A DNA stretch of 64,000 nt from assembly GCF_014648435.1 (NCBI RefSeq), contig NZ_BMRC01000007.1:372001-436000 (forward strand). The letters are read 5' to 3'. The position numbers and the translations under genes were made by a program. Each line of letters begins with the position of its first letter. Positions within the stretch are counted from its first letter, which is position 1. Under the pieces are notes generated by a model that saw only the letters and a program-made list of their open reading frames with translations, searched no databases and was not told the origin of the DNA. This stretch comes from Nonomuraea spiralis. Lineage in GTDB: Bacteria > Actinomycetota > Actinomycetes > Streptosporangiales > Streptosporangiaceae. Of the stretch, positions 42,595 to 50,579 are shown piece after piece.

Positions 42595-42900
42595 TCAGCC
42601 GCCGATGGGGTCGTGGCAGGAAACGAGCTTGGAGCCGTCCTTGAACGACGCCTCGACCTGCATCAGCTTGAGCATTTCGCGCACCCCGGGCATGACGTCC
42701 CCGGCGCCGAGCACCTGCTTGCCGAGCTCCATGCACTCGGCCACGGTCCTGCCGTCGCGGGCGGCCTCCAGGACCGCGACGCTGATCAGCGACACCGCCT
42801 CGCTGTAGTTCAGCTTGAGCCCGCGGGCGCGGCGCTTGGCGGCCAGGTCGGCGACCACGTAGATCAGCAGCTTGTCCAGTTCGCGTGGTGCGAGGTTCAT
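42595..42900 (-). CDS. ureA: urease gamma subunit UreA
   Basis: A 101-residue structural subunit; MNLAPRELDKLLIYVVADLAAKRRARGLKLNYSEAVSLI is diagnostic. First enzyme gene of the cluster, nine bases after the urea transporter stop and 31 before ureB. Confidence 0.97.
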   Translation of the reverse strand: MNLAPRELDKLLIYVVADLAAKRRARGLKLNYSEAVSLISVAVLEAARDGRTVAECMELGKQVLGAGDVMPGVREMLKLMQVEASFKDGSKLVSCHDPIGG

Positions 42901-42909
42901 GAGCTCTCC

Positions 42910-43842
42910 TTAGGTGGAAGCGCGCCGGACGCCGGAGAACGCCGGGACCGCCGCCAGGAAGATCCAGGTGACCAGGACGAACGGCCAGGTCAGGGTGTGC
43001 CCGCCGACCGGCTCGAACAGGTGGCCGACGAACGCCGTCAACACGGTCGCCGACACCACGCCGGCCAGGGCGTACAGCAGCCCGAGGGTGGTCGGGGCGA
43101 CGAACGTGCCGCACAGGGCGATGCCGGTGAGCACCGCGTTGTAGCCGTACAGGCCGGCGCCGATGTCGGCGGCGGGCGCCCCGAGCAGGACGGCCACCAG
43201 GATCCCGGCGGCGCTGGAGGCCACCGCGGCCAGCGCCACCCGCCATCCGGCGATCGCCAGGCCGATCAGGAAGATCAGCCCGACGTACCACTTGCCCTGG
43301 AAGAAGATCTGGCCGACGCCGTTGAGCAGGCCCTGCCACAGGTCGGTGAAGGTCACCGTGGTCCCCGGGGAGGTGGCCGACGGCGGCACCGCCAGCGTGT
43401 GCCCCCGCCAGACCCGCTCGTAGGACGGGCCGCCGACCACCATGATCGTGGCCACCACGCAGAACGGCGCGGTGAGCCCCGGCAGGTCGTGCGGCCCGAG
43501 CAGTGTCTTGAGCGCCGACGTCAGGACGCTGCCCATGATCGCGCCGACGACGACCAGCAGCACCGTGATCCAGCGGGCCTCGAAGTACAACACCAGCGCG
43601 ACGCCGATCAGCGTCCCGTTGAATCCTTCGAGCCCCGTGGTGACGCTCTCCCGCGCCGCGCCGAGGAACCAGGCAGCGGCCGTGCCCACGGCGGCGCCGA
43701 GCAGGCCGAAGAGCGCGAACCGCCATCCGGCGGCGAGCAGCGCGACGACGAAGCAGGCCGAGGTCCAGATGTTGTTCTGCAGATCGACCTGACCGACCCC
43801 GCGCAGCGTGGCGAGCGGCAGGTCGGGCACCTCGGCGCGCAT
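42910..43842 (-). CDS. urea transporter (UT family)
   Basis: A 310-residue urea channel (pfam03253 type) with about ten membrane helices in two homologous halves (blocks QNNIWTSACFVVALLAAGWRFALFG and GLEGFNGTLIGVALVLYF, then FQGKWYVGLIFLIGLAIAGWRVALAA and GLYGYNAVLTGIALCGTF). It supplies substrate to the urease genes that follow. ATG 43842 is preferred over 43890: its GAGAGG ribosome site is better spaced. It is the first gene of the operon. Confidence 0.85.
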   Translation of the reverse strand: MRAEVPDLPLATLRGVGQVDLQNNIWTSACFVVALLAAGWRFALFGLLGAAVGTAAAWFLGAARESVTTGLEGFNGTLIGVALVLYFEARWITVLLVVVGAIMGSVLTSALKTLLGPHDLPGLTAPFCVVATIMVVGGPSYERVWRGHTLAVPPSATSPGTTVTFTDLWQGLLNGVGQIFFQGKWYVGLIFLIGLAIAGWRVALAAVASSAAGILVAVLLGAPAADIGAGLYGYNAVLTGIALCGTFVAPTTLGLLYALAGVVSATVLTAFVGHLFEPVGGHTLTWPFVLVTWIFLAAVPAFSGVRRAST

Positions 43843-44068
43843 GTCCGCCTGCCTCTCTCGCCGGGAATCGGGTTCGACGAGCGGCAACATTCCCCAGCGG
43901 CCGGCGGGCCACGCGGCGGCGGCAGGTTCATGGACATTCTTTGCGAATGCCGTCGAAGACTAAGAGTGCCTCAACAATGAACAGGCCCGGCAAAGGCGTG
44001 TGACCAGGGCGTTTTGCTCCCGCTCCGGCCGATCATCTCTGGTGGGGAACAGGAAGCGAGGTCGCGCG
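43843..44068. other. divergent control region urea permease / Amt
   Basis: These 226 bases separate two nitrogen-uptake units. The sequence is moderately AT-rich near 43930-43980. One possible GlnR half (AAAAC-N6-GTCAC on the minus strand, about 44003-44018) is seen, but the second half is missing. No convincing promoter pair. Confidence 0.4.
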
Positions 44069-45286
44069 ATGCCGCCAGGGCTCAACACCGGGGACTCCGC
44101 CTGGGTGCTCGTGAGCGCCGCCATGGTGCTGCTCATGACCCCCGGGCTGGCCTTCTTCTACGGCGGCATGGTCCGCGCCCAGAACGTGCTCAGCATGCTC
44201 TTCATGAGCTTCGTCTCGATCGCCCTGGTGACGATCCTGTGGTTCGGCTACGGGTACGGCCTGGTCTTCGGCCCCGACGTCGGCGGCGCCGGCGTGATCG
44301 GCTTCGGCGACCTGCGCTTCGCCGACATCGCGCCCACGATGCTGCACGGCCGGGTCCCCACCTACGCCTTCGCGCTGTTCCAGCTCACCTTCGCCATCAT
44401 CACGGTGGCCCTGATCAGCGGGTCCGTGGCCGGCCGGACCCGGCTCGGGCCGTGGATCGTGTTCTCCGTCGTGTGGGTGACACTGGTGTACTTCCCGGTC
44501 GCCCACTGGGTGTTCGACCGGCAGGGCTGGATCAGCAAGTGGGGCGTGCTCGACTTCGCCGGCGGCCTGGTCGTCGAGCTGAACTCCGGCATGGCCGGCC
44601 TCGCCCTCGCCCTCGCGCTCGGCCCCGGCGTACGGTTCCGCAGGAAGGAGCCGCCCCAGCCGAGCAACGTCCCGTTCGTCATGCTCGGCCTCGGCCTGCT
44701 GTGGTTCGGCTGGTTCGGCTTCAACGGCGGCTCGGCCATGGCCGACGGGAGCATCGCCGTCAACGCCTTCCTGACCACCATGATCGCCGGCTCGGCCGGG
44801 ATGCTCACCTGGCTCGTCATCGAATGGTTCCGGTACCGGCACTTCACCCGGCTCGGCTCGGCCACCGGCGCGCTGGCCGGGCTGGTCGCCATCACGCCGT
44901 CCTGCGCCTACGTCAACTCCGAGGGCGCCCTGATCATCGGCATCGTGGCCGCCGTCGTGGTGTCGTTCGCCGTGACCTGGAAGCTCGTCCTCGGCTACGA
45001 CGACACCCTGGACGTCGTCGGCGTGCACGGCGCGGGCGGCATCGTCGGCACGGCCCTCATCGGCCTGCTCGCCACCGGCGTCGGCGCCAGCACGACCAAG
45101 GGCCTGTTCTACGGCGGCTCGATCCAGGTGCTGCTCAAGCAGCTCGCCGCGATCATCGTGGTCGCGCTCTACTCCTTCATCGTCACCTACCTGATCGGCC
45201 GGGTCGTGGACCGGCTCTGCCGGATGCGCGAGACCGAGGCCGAGCAGCTCGCCGGCACCGACGTCCAGCTCGGGACGGAGGAATGA
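44069..45286 (+). CDS. amt: ammonium transporter Amt
   Basis: A 405-residue Amt/Rh channel with 11 helices. ATG 44069 follows GAGG by seven bases and begins MPPGLNTGDSAWVLVSAAMVLLMTPGLAFFYGGMVR. Other marks: FAGGLVVELNSGMAGLALAL in place of the DFAGGxVVH family motif (Glu-Leu instead of the usual twin-His start), and VGVHGAGGIVGTALIGLL. Its stop overlaps the first crcB start. No glnK/glnD follows, unlike many amtB operons. Confidence 0.92.
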   Translation: MPPGLNTGDSAWVLVSAAMVLLMTPGLAFFYGGMVRAQNVLSMLFMSFVSIALVTILWFGYGYGLVFGPDVGGAGVIGFGDLRFADIAPTMLHGRVPTYAFALFQLTFAIITVALISGSVAGRTRLGPWIVFSVVWVTLVYFPVAHWVFDRQGWISKWGVLDFAGGLVVELNSGMAGLALALALGPGVRFRRKEPPQPSNVPFVMLGLGLLWFGWFGFNGGSAMADGSIAVNAFLTTMIAGSAGMLTWLVIEWFRYRHFTRLGSATGALAGLVAITPSCAYVNSEGALIIGIVAAVVVSFAVTWKLVLGYDDTLDVVGVHGAGGIVGTALIGLLATGVGASTTKGLFYGGSIQVLLKQLAAIIVVALYSFIVTYLIGRVVDRLCRMRETEAEQLAGTDVQLGTEE

Positions 45287-45678
45287 TGGCCGAGCCGCGG
45301 CATCCGGCCCGCGCGCTCACCCTCATCGCCGTGGGCGGCGGGATCGGCGCGGTCGCCCGGCACCTGCTCACCCAGACCCTCATGGGCGCCGACCACCCGC
45401 TGCCCTGGCCCACGCTGGTGGTCAACGTCGTCGGCTGCCTGCTGATGGGCCTGCTCACCGGCGAGCTGACCCGGCACCCGCTGCACCGCATGCCGGTCAA
45501 GGCGCTGCTCGGCACCGGCTTCCTGGGCGGCTTCACCACCTTCTCCCACCTGGTGGACGGCGTCCGCGAGCTGACCGTGGACGGCACCGCCGGCTGGGCC
45601 GCGGTCTACCTCGTGCTCAGCGTCGTCCTGGGCCTGCTGGCCGTCTGGGCGGGTCTCACGCTGGGGGGCCGGCGATGA
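45286..45678 (+). CDS. crcB1: fluoride channel CrcB/Fluc (first of a pair)
   Basis: A 130-residue Fluc subunit with four membrane helices. Motifs GGGIGAVARHLLTQ, LVVNVVGCLLMGLLTGEL and GTGFLGGFTTFSHLVDG contain the polar pore residues. ATG 45286 is preferred over 45283 for spacing behind GGAGG. Coupled with amt upstream and crcB2 downstream. A pair of unlike subunits is usual in Gram-positive bacteria, forming a dual-topology heterodimer. Confidence 0.92.
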   Translation: MAEPRHPARALTLIAVGGGIGAVARHLLTQTLMGADHPLPWPTLVVNVVGCLLMGLLTGELTRHPLHRMPVKALLGTGFLGGFTTFSHLVDGVRELTVDGTAGWAAVYLVLSVVLGLLAVWAGLTLGGRR

Positions 45679-46052
45679 TCCTCGTCCTCGTCGTGTTCGT
45701 CGGCGGCCTGATCGGCGCGCCCGCCCGCTACCTCGTGGACGCCGCCGTGACCAAAGGGGCCGGCAAGGCGATGCCCTGGGGCACGCTGGCCGTCAACGTC
45801 ATCGGCTCGGCCATCCTCGGCGTGCTGATGGGGATCGCCTCGCGCGGCATGCTGCCGGCGGTCGTGTTGTCGCTGGTGGGCACCGGGTTCTGCGGCGCGC
45901 TCACCACGTTCAGCACGTTCAGCACCGACACCTGGAAGATGCTGGCCGCCGGGTCCACCGGCAGGGCGCTGGCCAACATCGCCATGAACCTCGTGCTCGG
46001 CCTGGCCGTCGTCAGCCTCGGCTACCTGCTCGGCAGGGCACTCGCCGGCTGA
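45675..46052 (+). CDS. crcB2: fluoride channel CrcB/Fluc (second of a pair)
   Basis: A 125-residue Fluc subunit, with GGLIGAPARYLVDAAV, LAVNVIGSAILGVLMGI and GTGFCGALTTFSTFSTD. ATG overlaps crcB1 stop (ATGA). Presumably forms the antiparallel partner of CrcB1 to expel fluoride. Confidence 0.93.
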   Translation: MILVLVVFVGGLIGAPARYLVDAAVTKGAGKAMPWGTLAVNVIGSAILGVLMGIASRGMLPAVVLSLVGTGFCGALTTFSTFSTDTWKMLAAGSTGRALANIAMNLVLGLAVVSLGYLLGRALAG

Positions 46053-46074
46053 CCGGAAGGAGGCTGGAACGCCC

Positions 46075-48075
46075 ATGACCACCCCCTGGGAGCGGGTGAA
46101 GCGGACCCTGGTCGGCCGGCCGCTGCGGACCAAGAGCCTGGAGCGGCAGTTGCTGCCCAAACGGCTGGCGCTGCCCGTCTTCTGCAGCGACCCGATCTCG
46201 TCGGTGGCGTACGCGACCGAGCAGATCATCATGGCCCTCACCCTGGGCGGGCTCGCCCTGCTGCACGTGACCGGCTGGATCGCGCTGGCCATCGTGGCCA
46301 TGCTGGTGATCATCATCGTGTCCTACCGGCAGACCTGCTACGCCTACCCGGGCGGCGGCGGCGCGTACGTCGTCAGCCGGGAGAACCTGGGCGTCAACGC
46401 CAGCCTGGTCGCGGCCAGCGCGCTGCTGGTCGACTACGTGCTGACCGTCGCCGTCTCGGTCGCCGCGGGCGTGGACGCCATCACCTCCTACGCGCCCGGC
46501 CTGGAGCGCTGGTCGGTGGCGCTGAGCGTGTTGTGCATCGTGCTGCTCACCCTGGCCAACCTGCGCGGCAGCCGCGAGTCCGGCCGCGGCTTCGCGGTGC
46601 CCACCTACGCCTTCATCGGCTCGGTCTACGTGTTGTTCCTGGCCGCGGCCTGGCGGCTGCTGTCCGGCGAGCGGCCCCGAGCGGTCAGCGCCGACTTCAC
46701 CATCGAACCGCTCTACCAGCCCGTCGGCGTGGTGGCCGTCTTCCTGGTGCTGCGCGCGTTCGCCTCCGGCTGCACGGCGCTGACCGGGGTGGAGGCGGTC
46801 AGCAACGGCGTGCCCGCCTTCCGCCGGCCCAAGAGCAGGAACGCGGCCGACACGCTGGCCATCATGGGCGTGTTGTCGATCACCATGTTCTCCGGCATCA
46901 CCGTGCTGGCCCTGCTCACCCACGTACGGATGACCGACCCCGACCACCCCGGCAGGCTCGCCGGCATGCCCGCCGGGTACGTCGAGCCCACCGCGCTCGC
47001 CCAGATCGGCGAGGCGGTGCTCGGCCACGGCTTCCTGTACGCCCTCCTCCAGGCCAGCACCGCGGCGATCCTGATCATGGCCGCCAACACCGCCTACAAC
47101 GGCTTCCCCATGCTGGCCTCGATCCTGTCCGCCGACTCCTACCTGTCCAACCAGCTCCACAAACGCGGCGACCGGCTCGTCTTCAGCAACGGCATCCTGC
47201 TGCTCGCCACGGCGGCGGCCGTGCTGCTCGTCGTCTTCGAGGCCAACAGTTCCCGGCTCATCCAGCTCTACATCATCGGCGTCTTCATCTCCTTCACGCT
47301 GAGCCAGGCCGGCATGGTGCGCCACTGGCAGCGCACCGGCCCGCGCACCCCCGGCGTGCGGCGGCGCCAAGCCGTCAACGCGCTCGGCGCGACGGTGACC
47401 GCCGCGGTCCTGGTGATCGTCCTGATCACCAAGTTCGCGAACGGCGCCTGGCTCGTCTGCCTGGCCATCCCCGGGCTGTTCGCCCTCATGAAGGGCATCA
47501 GGCGGCACTACGACCAGGTACGGGCGGCGACCACGCCGGACACGCCCGTCGAGCTGCCCGGCGGCGCGCACGCCATGGTGCTGGTGTCCCGGCTGGGCAG
47601 CCCCGCGCTCCAGGCGGTCGCCTACGCAGCGGCCACCCGCCCGGCCGGGCTGGAGGCCGTGCACGTGTGCACCGACGAGAACGTCAGCCGCGAACTGCGC
47701 GAGGGGTGGGAGCGCTACGCGCCCTCCTCCGTGCCGCTGACGATGATCGACTCGCCGTACCGGACCAGCGTGGGCCCGGCCCTGCGGCACGTACGGGACT
47801 GGCTGGCGCTGCACCCCGGCCAGATCGTGACCGTCTACATCGTCGACTACGTGACCGGCCGATGGTGGGAGCCGGCCCTGCACAACCGGCTGACCGCGCG
47901 GCTGCGGGACCGGCTGCTGCTGGTTCCCGGCGTGCTGGTCACCCTGGTGCCGTACCGGCTGGCCTCGGGCGAGCTCCGGGCCGAACGGCAGCCCCGCGAC
48001 GCCACCCGCCTCGCCGTCCTGGCCAGGCAGCCGGCCGACGACGGGGACCAGGCGGGGACGCCGGTCGAGGACTAG
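46075..48075 (+). CDS. kimA: KimA-like APC-superfamily potassium importer
   Basis: A 666-residue transporter that closely follows Bacillus KimA (YdaO) in blocks such as LALPVFCSDPISSVAYATEQI, YRQTCYAYPGGGGAYVVSRENLG, TGVEAVSNGVPAFRRPKSRNAADTLAIMG and AANTAYNGFPMLASILSAD. There are about 12 membrane helices and a C-terminal cytosolic regulatory part (about residues 490-650, DSPYRTSVGPALRHVRDWL). KimA is a proton-coupled, high-affinity potassium importer gated by cyclic di-AMP. A generic amino-acid permease role is the alternative. AAGGAGG lies 11 bases upstream. It ends four bases into the convergent heme oxygenase stop. Confidence 0.85.
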   Translation: MTTPWERVKRTLVGRPLRTKSLERQLLPKRLALPVFCSDPISSVAYATEQIIMALTLGGLALLHVTGWIALAIVAMLVIIIVSYRQTCYAYPGGGGAYVVSRENLGVNASLVAASALLVDYVLTVAVSVAAGVDAITSYAPGLERWSVALSVLCIVLLTLANLRGSRESGRGFAVPTYAFIGSVYVLFLAAAWRLLSGERPRAVSADFTIEPLYQPVGVVAVFLVLRAFASGCTALTGVEAVSNGVPAFRRPKSRNAADTLAIMGVLSITMFSGITVLALLTHVRMTDPDHPGRLAGMPAGYVEPTALAQIGEAVLGHGFLYALLQASTAAILIMAANTAYNGFPMLASILSADSYLSNQLHKRGDRLVFSNGILLLATAAAVLLVVFEANSSRLIQLYIIGVFISFTLSQAGMVRHWQRTGPRTPGVRRRQAVNALGATVTAAVLVIVLITKFANGAWLVCLAIPGLFALMKGIRRHYDQVRAATTPDTPVELPGGAHAMVLVSRLGSPALQAVAYAAATRPAGLEAVHVCTDENVSRELREGWERYAPSSVPLTMIDSPYRTSVGPALRHVRDWLALHPGQIVTVYIVDYVTGRWWEPALHNRLTARLRDRLLLVPGVLVTLVPYRLASGELRAERQPRDATRLAVLARQPADDGDQAGTPVED

Positions 48076-48722
48076 GCGGCGGCCCTGACCACGTGCATCA
48101 GCTCGGCCAGGACCTCGGTGTTGAGCTGGTAGGCCAGCCGCACCTCGCCGATGATCCGCCGCTGCTCGCGCTCGTCCAGCTCCGCGCCGAGCGCGTCGAG
48201 GCGGGCGCGGTAGTCGTCCTTGAACCGGGGCAGGCTGCCCACCTCGTCGAAGATGTAGAAGTCGACGCCGCCGCCGGGCCGGTAGCCGAAGATCTTCTGC
48301 AGCTCCATGCGGATGAACTGGCCGCCGGAGAGGTCGCCGAGGTAACGGGTGTAGTGGTGGGCGATGTAGCCGCCGGGCCAGTCGGTCATCTGGTGGATCC
48401 TGGCCTGGAGGGTCCTGGTGGCCTTGGAGGGGGCGACGCGCTCGCGCCAGGCGGGGCCGTAGATCGTGGCCAGGTCGCGTTCGAGGGCGGGCTCGCGGTA
48501 GAGCTCGGGGAAGACGAACCGGCCCGCGACCGGGTGGCCGGCCAGTTCCTTGGACACCCCGTCGAGGGCGAGGTAGGCGAAGTAGTGCTGGGCGACCATC
48601 TCGCCGTACTCGTGCTCGCTCAACCGGCCGCCCATGAGCTCGGCGAGGTAGCCCTCGGACTCGGCCGACTCGTGATCGCCCCAGGTGGCGGCCCTCAGGG
48701 TCGCGGAGAACGACGTCGTCAC
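48072..48722 (-). CDS. hmuO: biliverdin-producing heme oxygenase
   Basis: A 216-residue HO-1-like enzyme cleaving heme to biliverdin, CO and iron. Proximal His17 sits in ATWGDHESAESEGYLAELMGG. The distal helix is IAHHYTRYLGDLSGGQFIRM with the Gly-rich kink. The usual role is iron release from heme; no heme transporter adjoins. A 23-base palindrome lies 25 bases upstream. Confidence 0.95.
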   Translation of the reverse strand: MTTSFSATLRAATWGDHESAESEGYLAELMGGRLSEHEYGEMVAQHYFAYLALDGVSKELAGHPVAGRFVFPELYREPALERDLATIYGPAWRERVAPSKATRTLQARIHQMTDWPGGYIAHHYTRYLGDLSGGQFIRMELQKIFGYRPGGGVDFYIFDEVGSLPRFKDDYRARLDALGAELDEREQRRIIGEVRLAYQLNTEVLAELMHVVRAAA

Positions 48723-48746
48723 AACACTTCCTCAACTCGCGGGTAC

Positions 48747-48769
48747 GTTTCTGACACAGTGTCACAAAC
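48747..48769. promoter_or_regulatory. palindromic operator upstream of heme oxygenase
   Basis: TGACAC-A-GTGTCA (48752-48764) is a perfect 6+1+6 palindrome. After one mismatched base on each side, GTTT (48747) and AAAC (48766) extend the dyad to 23 bases. It lies 25-47 bases before the ATG at 48722, a repressor position. Typical of TetR-type operators. It does not resemble a DtxR iron box. Confidence 0.6.
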
Positions 48770-48985
48770 CCTTGGAGGTCGCGTCAAGGTGATGGCGACA
48801 GCATGTCAGCAAAACGCGCCTCGCCCTTCATCTACCCCGTGAGAAGGGCCTCAAGGGGCCCCCGGGTGACGGGTGTGGAGGGGGTGTCGTCGCGTACAGT
48901 GGCGGACGCCAAACGGTCCGCTACCTGGAAAAATCGCTTTAACATACCTTGACACCGTCACTCGCCCGTCAACCCAGGAGTGATC

Positions 48986-49822
48986 TTGACCGTCCATTCC
49001 GATGTCGCCAGGCGACGTGTAGAAGAGCTGCTCCAGGAGCACGAGGAGCAGGTCATCGCCCGCTGGGTGCAGATCGCCAAGGCCCCGTCGGACGAGCTCC
49101 TCGACATCTACCGGGCCCTTCGGTCCGCGCTCGACCAGGGCAAGGGAGACCTCGCCGACGTCCGCGGCCTGCTGGCGGAGCTCTCCCGCACCCGCGCCCG
49201 CGCGGGACACTCCCCCTCCGACACCGCCCGCGCCGTGTTCGGGCTCAAGGAGGCCCTGTACGAGGTCGTCGAGGCCGACGGCGAGGCCGAGGCCCTGCGC
49301 GGCTTCATCTGGTTCTCCCGGCTCATCGACGACCTCGGTCTGCTCACCTTCGAGATCTTCGCCGACGCCCGCGAGAAGATCATCATGGACCAGGCCGAGC
49401 AACTGCTCGAACTGTCCACCCCGGTGGTCAAGCTCTGGGACGGCATCGTCGCGGTCCCGCTGATCGGCACCCTCGACTCCGCCCGGACCCAGGTCGTGAT
49501 GGAGAAGCTGCTGCAGACCCTGGTCGACACCGGGGCCGAGCACGCCGTGATCGACATCACCGGCGTGCCCGCCGTGGACACCCAGGTGGCCCAGCATCTC
49601 CTCAAGACCGTGGTGGCCGCCAGGCTGATGGGCGCCGAATGCGTCATCTCCGGCATCCGCCCGCAGATCGCCCACACCATCGTGACGCTCGGCATCGAGT
49701 TCGGCGACATCGTCACCAAGGCGTCGCTGGCCGACGCGCTCGCCCACGCCTTCAGGCGCAGCGGCGTCCAGGTGACCGCGTCCAGGAACTCGCGCATCGC
49801 CGTAAGGGCGGAGGGCATCTGA
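48986..49822 (+). CDS. rsbR: RsbR-type stressosome sensor/co-antagonist (N-domain + STAS)
   Basis: A 278-residue RsbR paralogue. The residue numbering uses TTG 48986, which lies five bases after GGAG. GTG 48980 would overlap that site. The N-terminal helical domain (residues about 5-135, RRRVEELLQEHEEQVIARW) resembles the RsbRD-type sensor. The STAS domain (about 145-260) has Thr199 (VPAVDTQVAQHL), equivalent to a kinase target Thr. It starts a run of six overlapping genes. Confidence 0.88.
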   Translation: MTVHSDVARRRVEELLQEHEEQVIARWVQIAKAPSDELLDIYRALRSALDQGKGDLADVRGLLAELSRTRARAGHSPSDTARAVFGLKEALYEVVEADGEAEALRGFIWFSRLIDDLGLLTFEIFADAREKIIMDQAEQLLELSTPVVKLWDGIVAVPLIGTLDSARTQVVMEKLLQTLVDTGAEHAVIDITGVPAVDTQVAQHLLKTVVAARLMGAECVISGIRPQIAHTIVTLGIEFGDIVTKASLADALAHAFRRSGVQVTASRNSRIAVRAEGI

Positions 49823-50187
49823 TGGACCGGGTGCCCGTCCTCAAGCTCGGCGACATCCTGATCGTCTCCATCCAGATCGACCTGGAGGACCAGAGCGTGC
49901 TGGCCCTCCAGGAGGACCTGGCCGAGCGGGTCGTCGCCACCGGCGCCCGGGGCGTGATCATCGACATCACCGCGGTGGAGATCGTCGACTCCTTCATCGG
50001 CCGCATGCTGGCCACGATCGCCACCATGTGCCGCATGCTGGACGCCCAGACCGTGGTGGTCGGCATGCGTCCCGCGGTCGCGATCACCCTGGTCGAGCTG
50101 GGCCTGTCGCTGGGCGGCGTACGAACGGCACTGAACCTGGAGAAGGGAGTGGCGCTCCTCGACCACGTCAGGGGCGCCGCCACGTGA
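49822..50187 (+). CDS. rsbS: RsbS-type STAS-domain antagonist
   Basis: A 121-residue single STAS protein. DITAVEIVDSFIGRML contains Ser57, the equivalent of the Bacillus RsbS residue phosphorylated by RsbT. In the stressosome, RsbS keeps RsbT captive until stress. The ATG overlaps the rsbR stop by one base (TGATG). Confidence 0.9.
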   Translation: MDRVPVLKLGDILIVSIQIDLEDQSVLALQEDLAERVVATGARGVIIDITAVEIVDSFIGRMLATIATMCRMLDAQTVVVGMRPAVAITLVELGLSLGGVRTALNLEKGVALLDHVRGAAT

Positions 50188-50579
50188 CCAGGGCGATCAC
50201 GATCGCGGGCAGCGGGGACGTCGTGGCGGTACGCCAGATCGTACGCACCCTCGCGATCGAGGTCGGCCTGTCCCTCGTCGACCAGACCAAGATCGTCACT
50301 GCCGCCAGCGAGCTGGCCCGCAACGCGCTCGTCTACGCCGGCGGCGGCGACGTGCGCATCGACCACGTCGAGAACGGCCGCAGACGCGGACTCAAGCTGG
50401 TCTTCAGCGACGAGGGCCCCGGCATCCCCGACCTCGACCAGGCGCTCACCGACGGGTTCACCACGGGCGGCGGCATGGGCCTCGGCCTCGGCGGCTCCCG
50501 CCGGCTGGTCGACGAGTTCGACCTGATCTCCGCCCCCGGGAAGGGCACGACCGTGACGGTGATCAAGTGGGTCAGGTGA
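50184..50579 (+). CDS. rsbT: RsbT-type switch serine kinase
   Basis: A 131-residue GHKL ATPase. The N-box is TAASELARNALVYAGGG. G-boxes are DEGPGIPDLDQALTDG and GMGLGLGGSRRLVDEF. It should phosphorylate RsbS and RsbR, then leave them to bind a phosphatase or other target. The GTG start overlaps the rsbS stop. Confidence 0.92.
   Translation: MTRAITIAGSGDVVAVRQIVRTLAIEVGLSLVDQTKIVTAASELARNALVYAGGGDVRIDHVENGRRRGLKLVFSDEGPGIPDLDQALTDGFTTGGGMGLGLGGSRRLVDEFDLISAPGKGTTVTVIKWVR

Noticed and set aside
43843..44068. GlnR operator between urea permease and Amt
   Set aside because: One a/b half (AAAAC-N6-GTCAC) is present on the minus strand, but the second half has no match, so the site is not supported.
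45200..45290. Fluoride riboswitch before crcB1
   Set aside because: The start of crcB1 overlaps the amt stop, so there is no leader to hold one.
46012..48765. A 917-codon minus-strand frame
   Set aside because: It mirrors the KimA-like gene and only its end overlaps heme oxygenase in another frame. The content is Arg/Gly/Ala-rich with no domain.
48072..48985. Stress-sigma (SigB/SigF-type) promoter for the rsbR operon
   Set aside because: GGGTAC at 48741 lacks a suitable GTTT-type -35 at 14-16 bases, and it lies 245 bases from the start. No convincing promoter was found.
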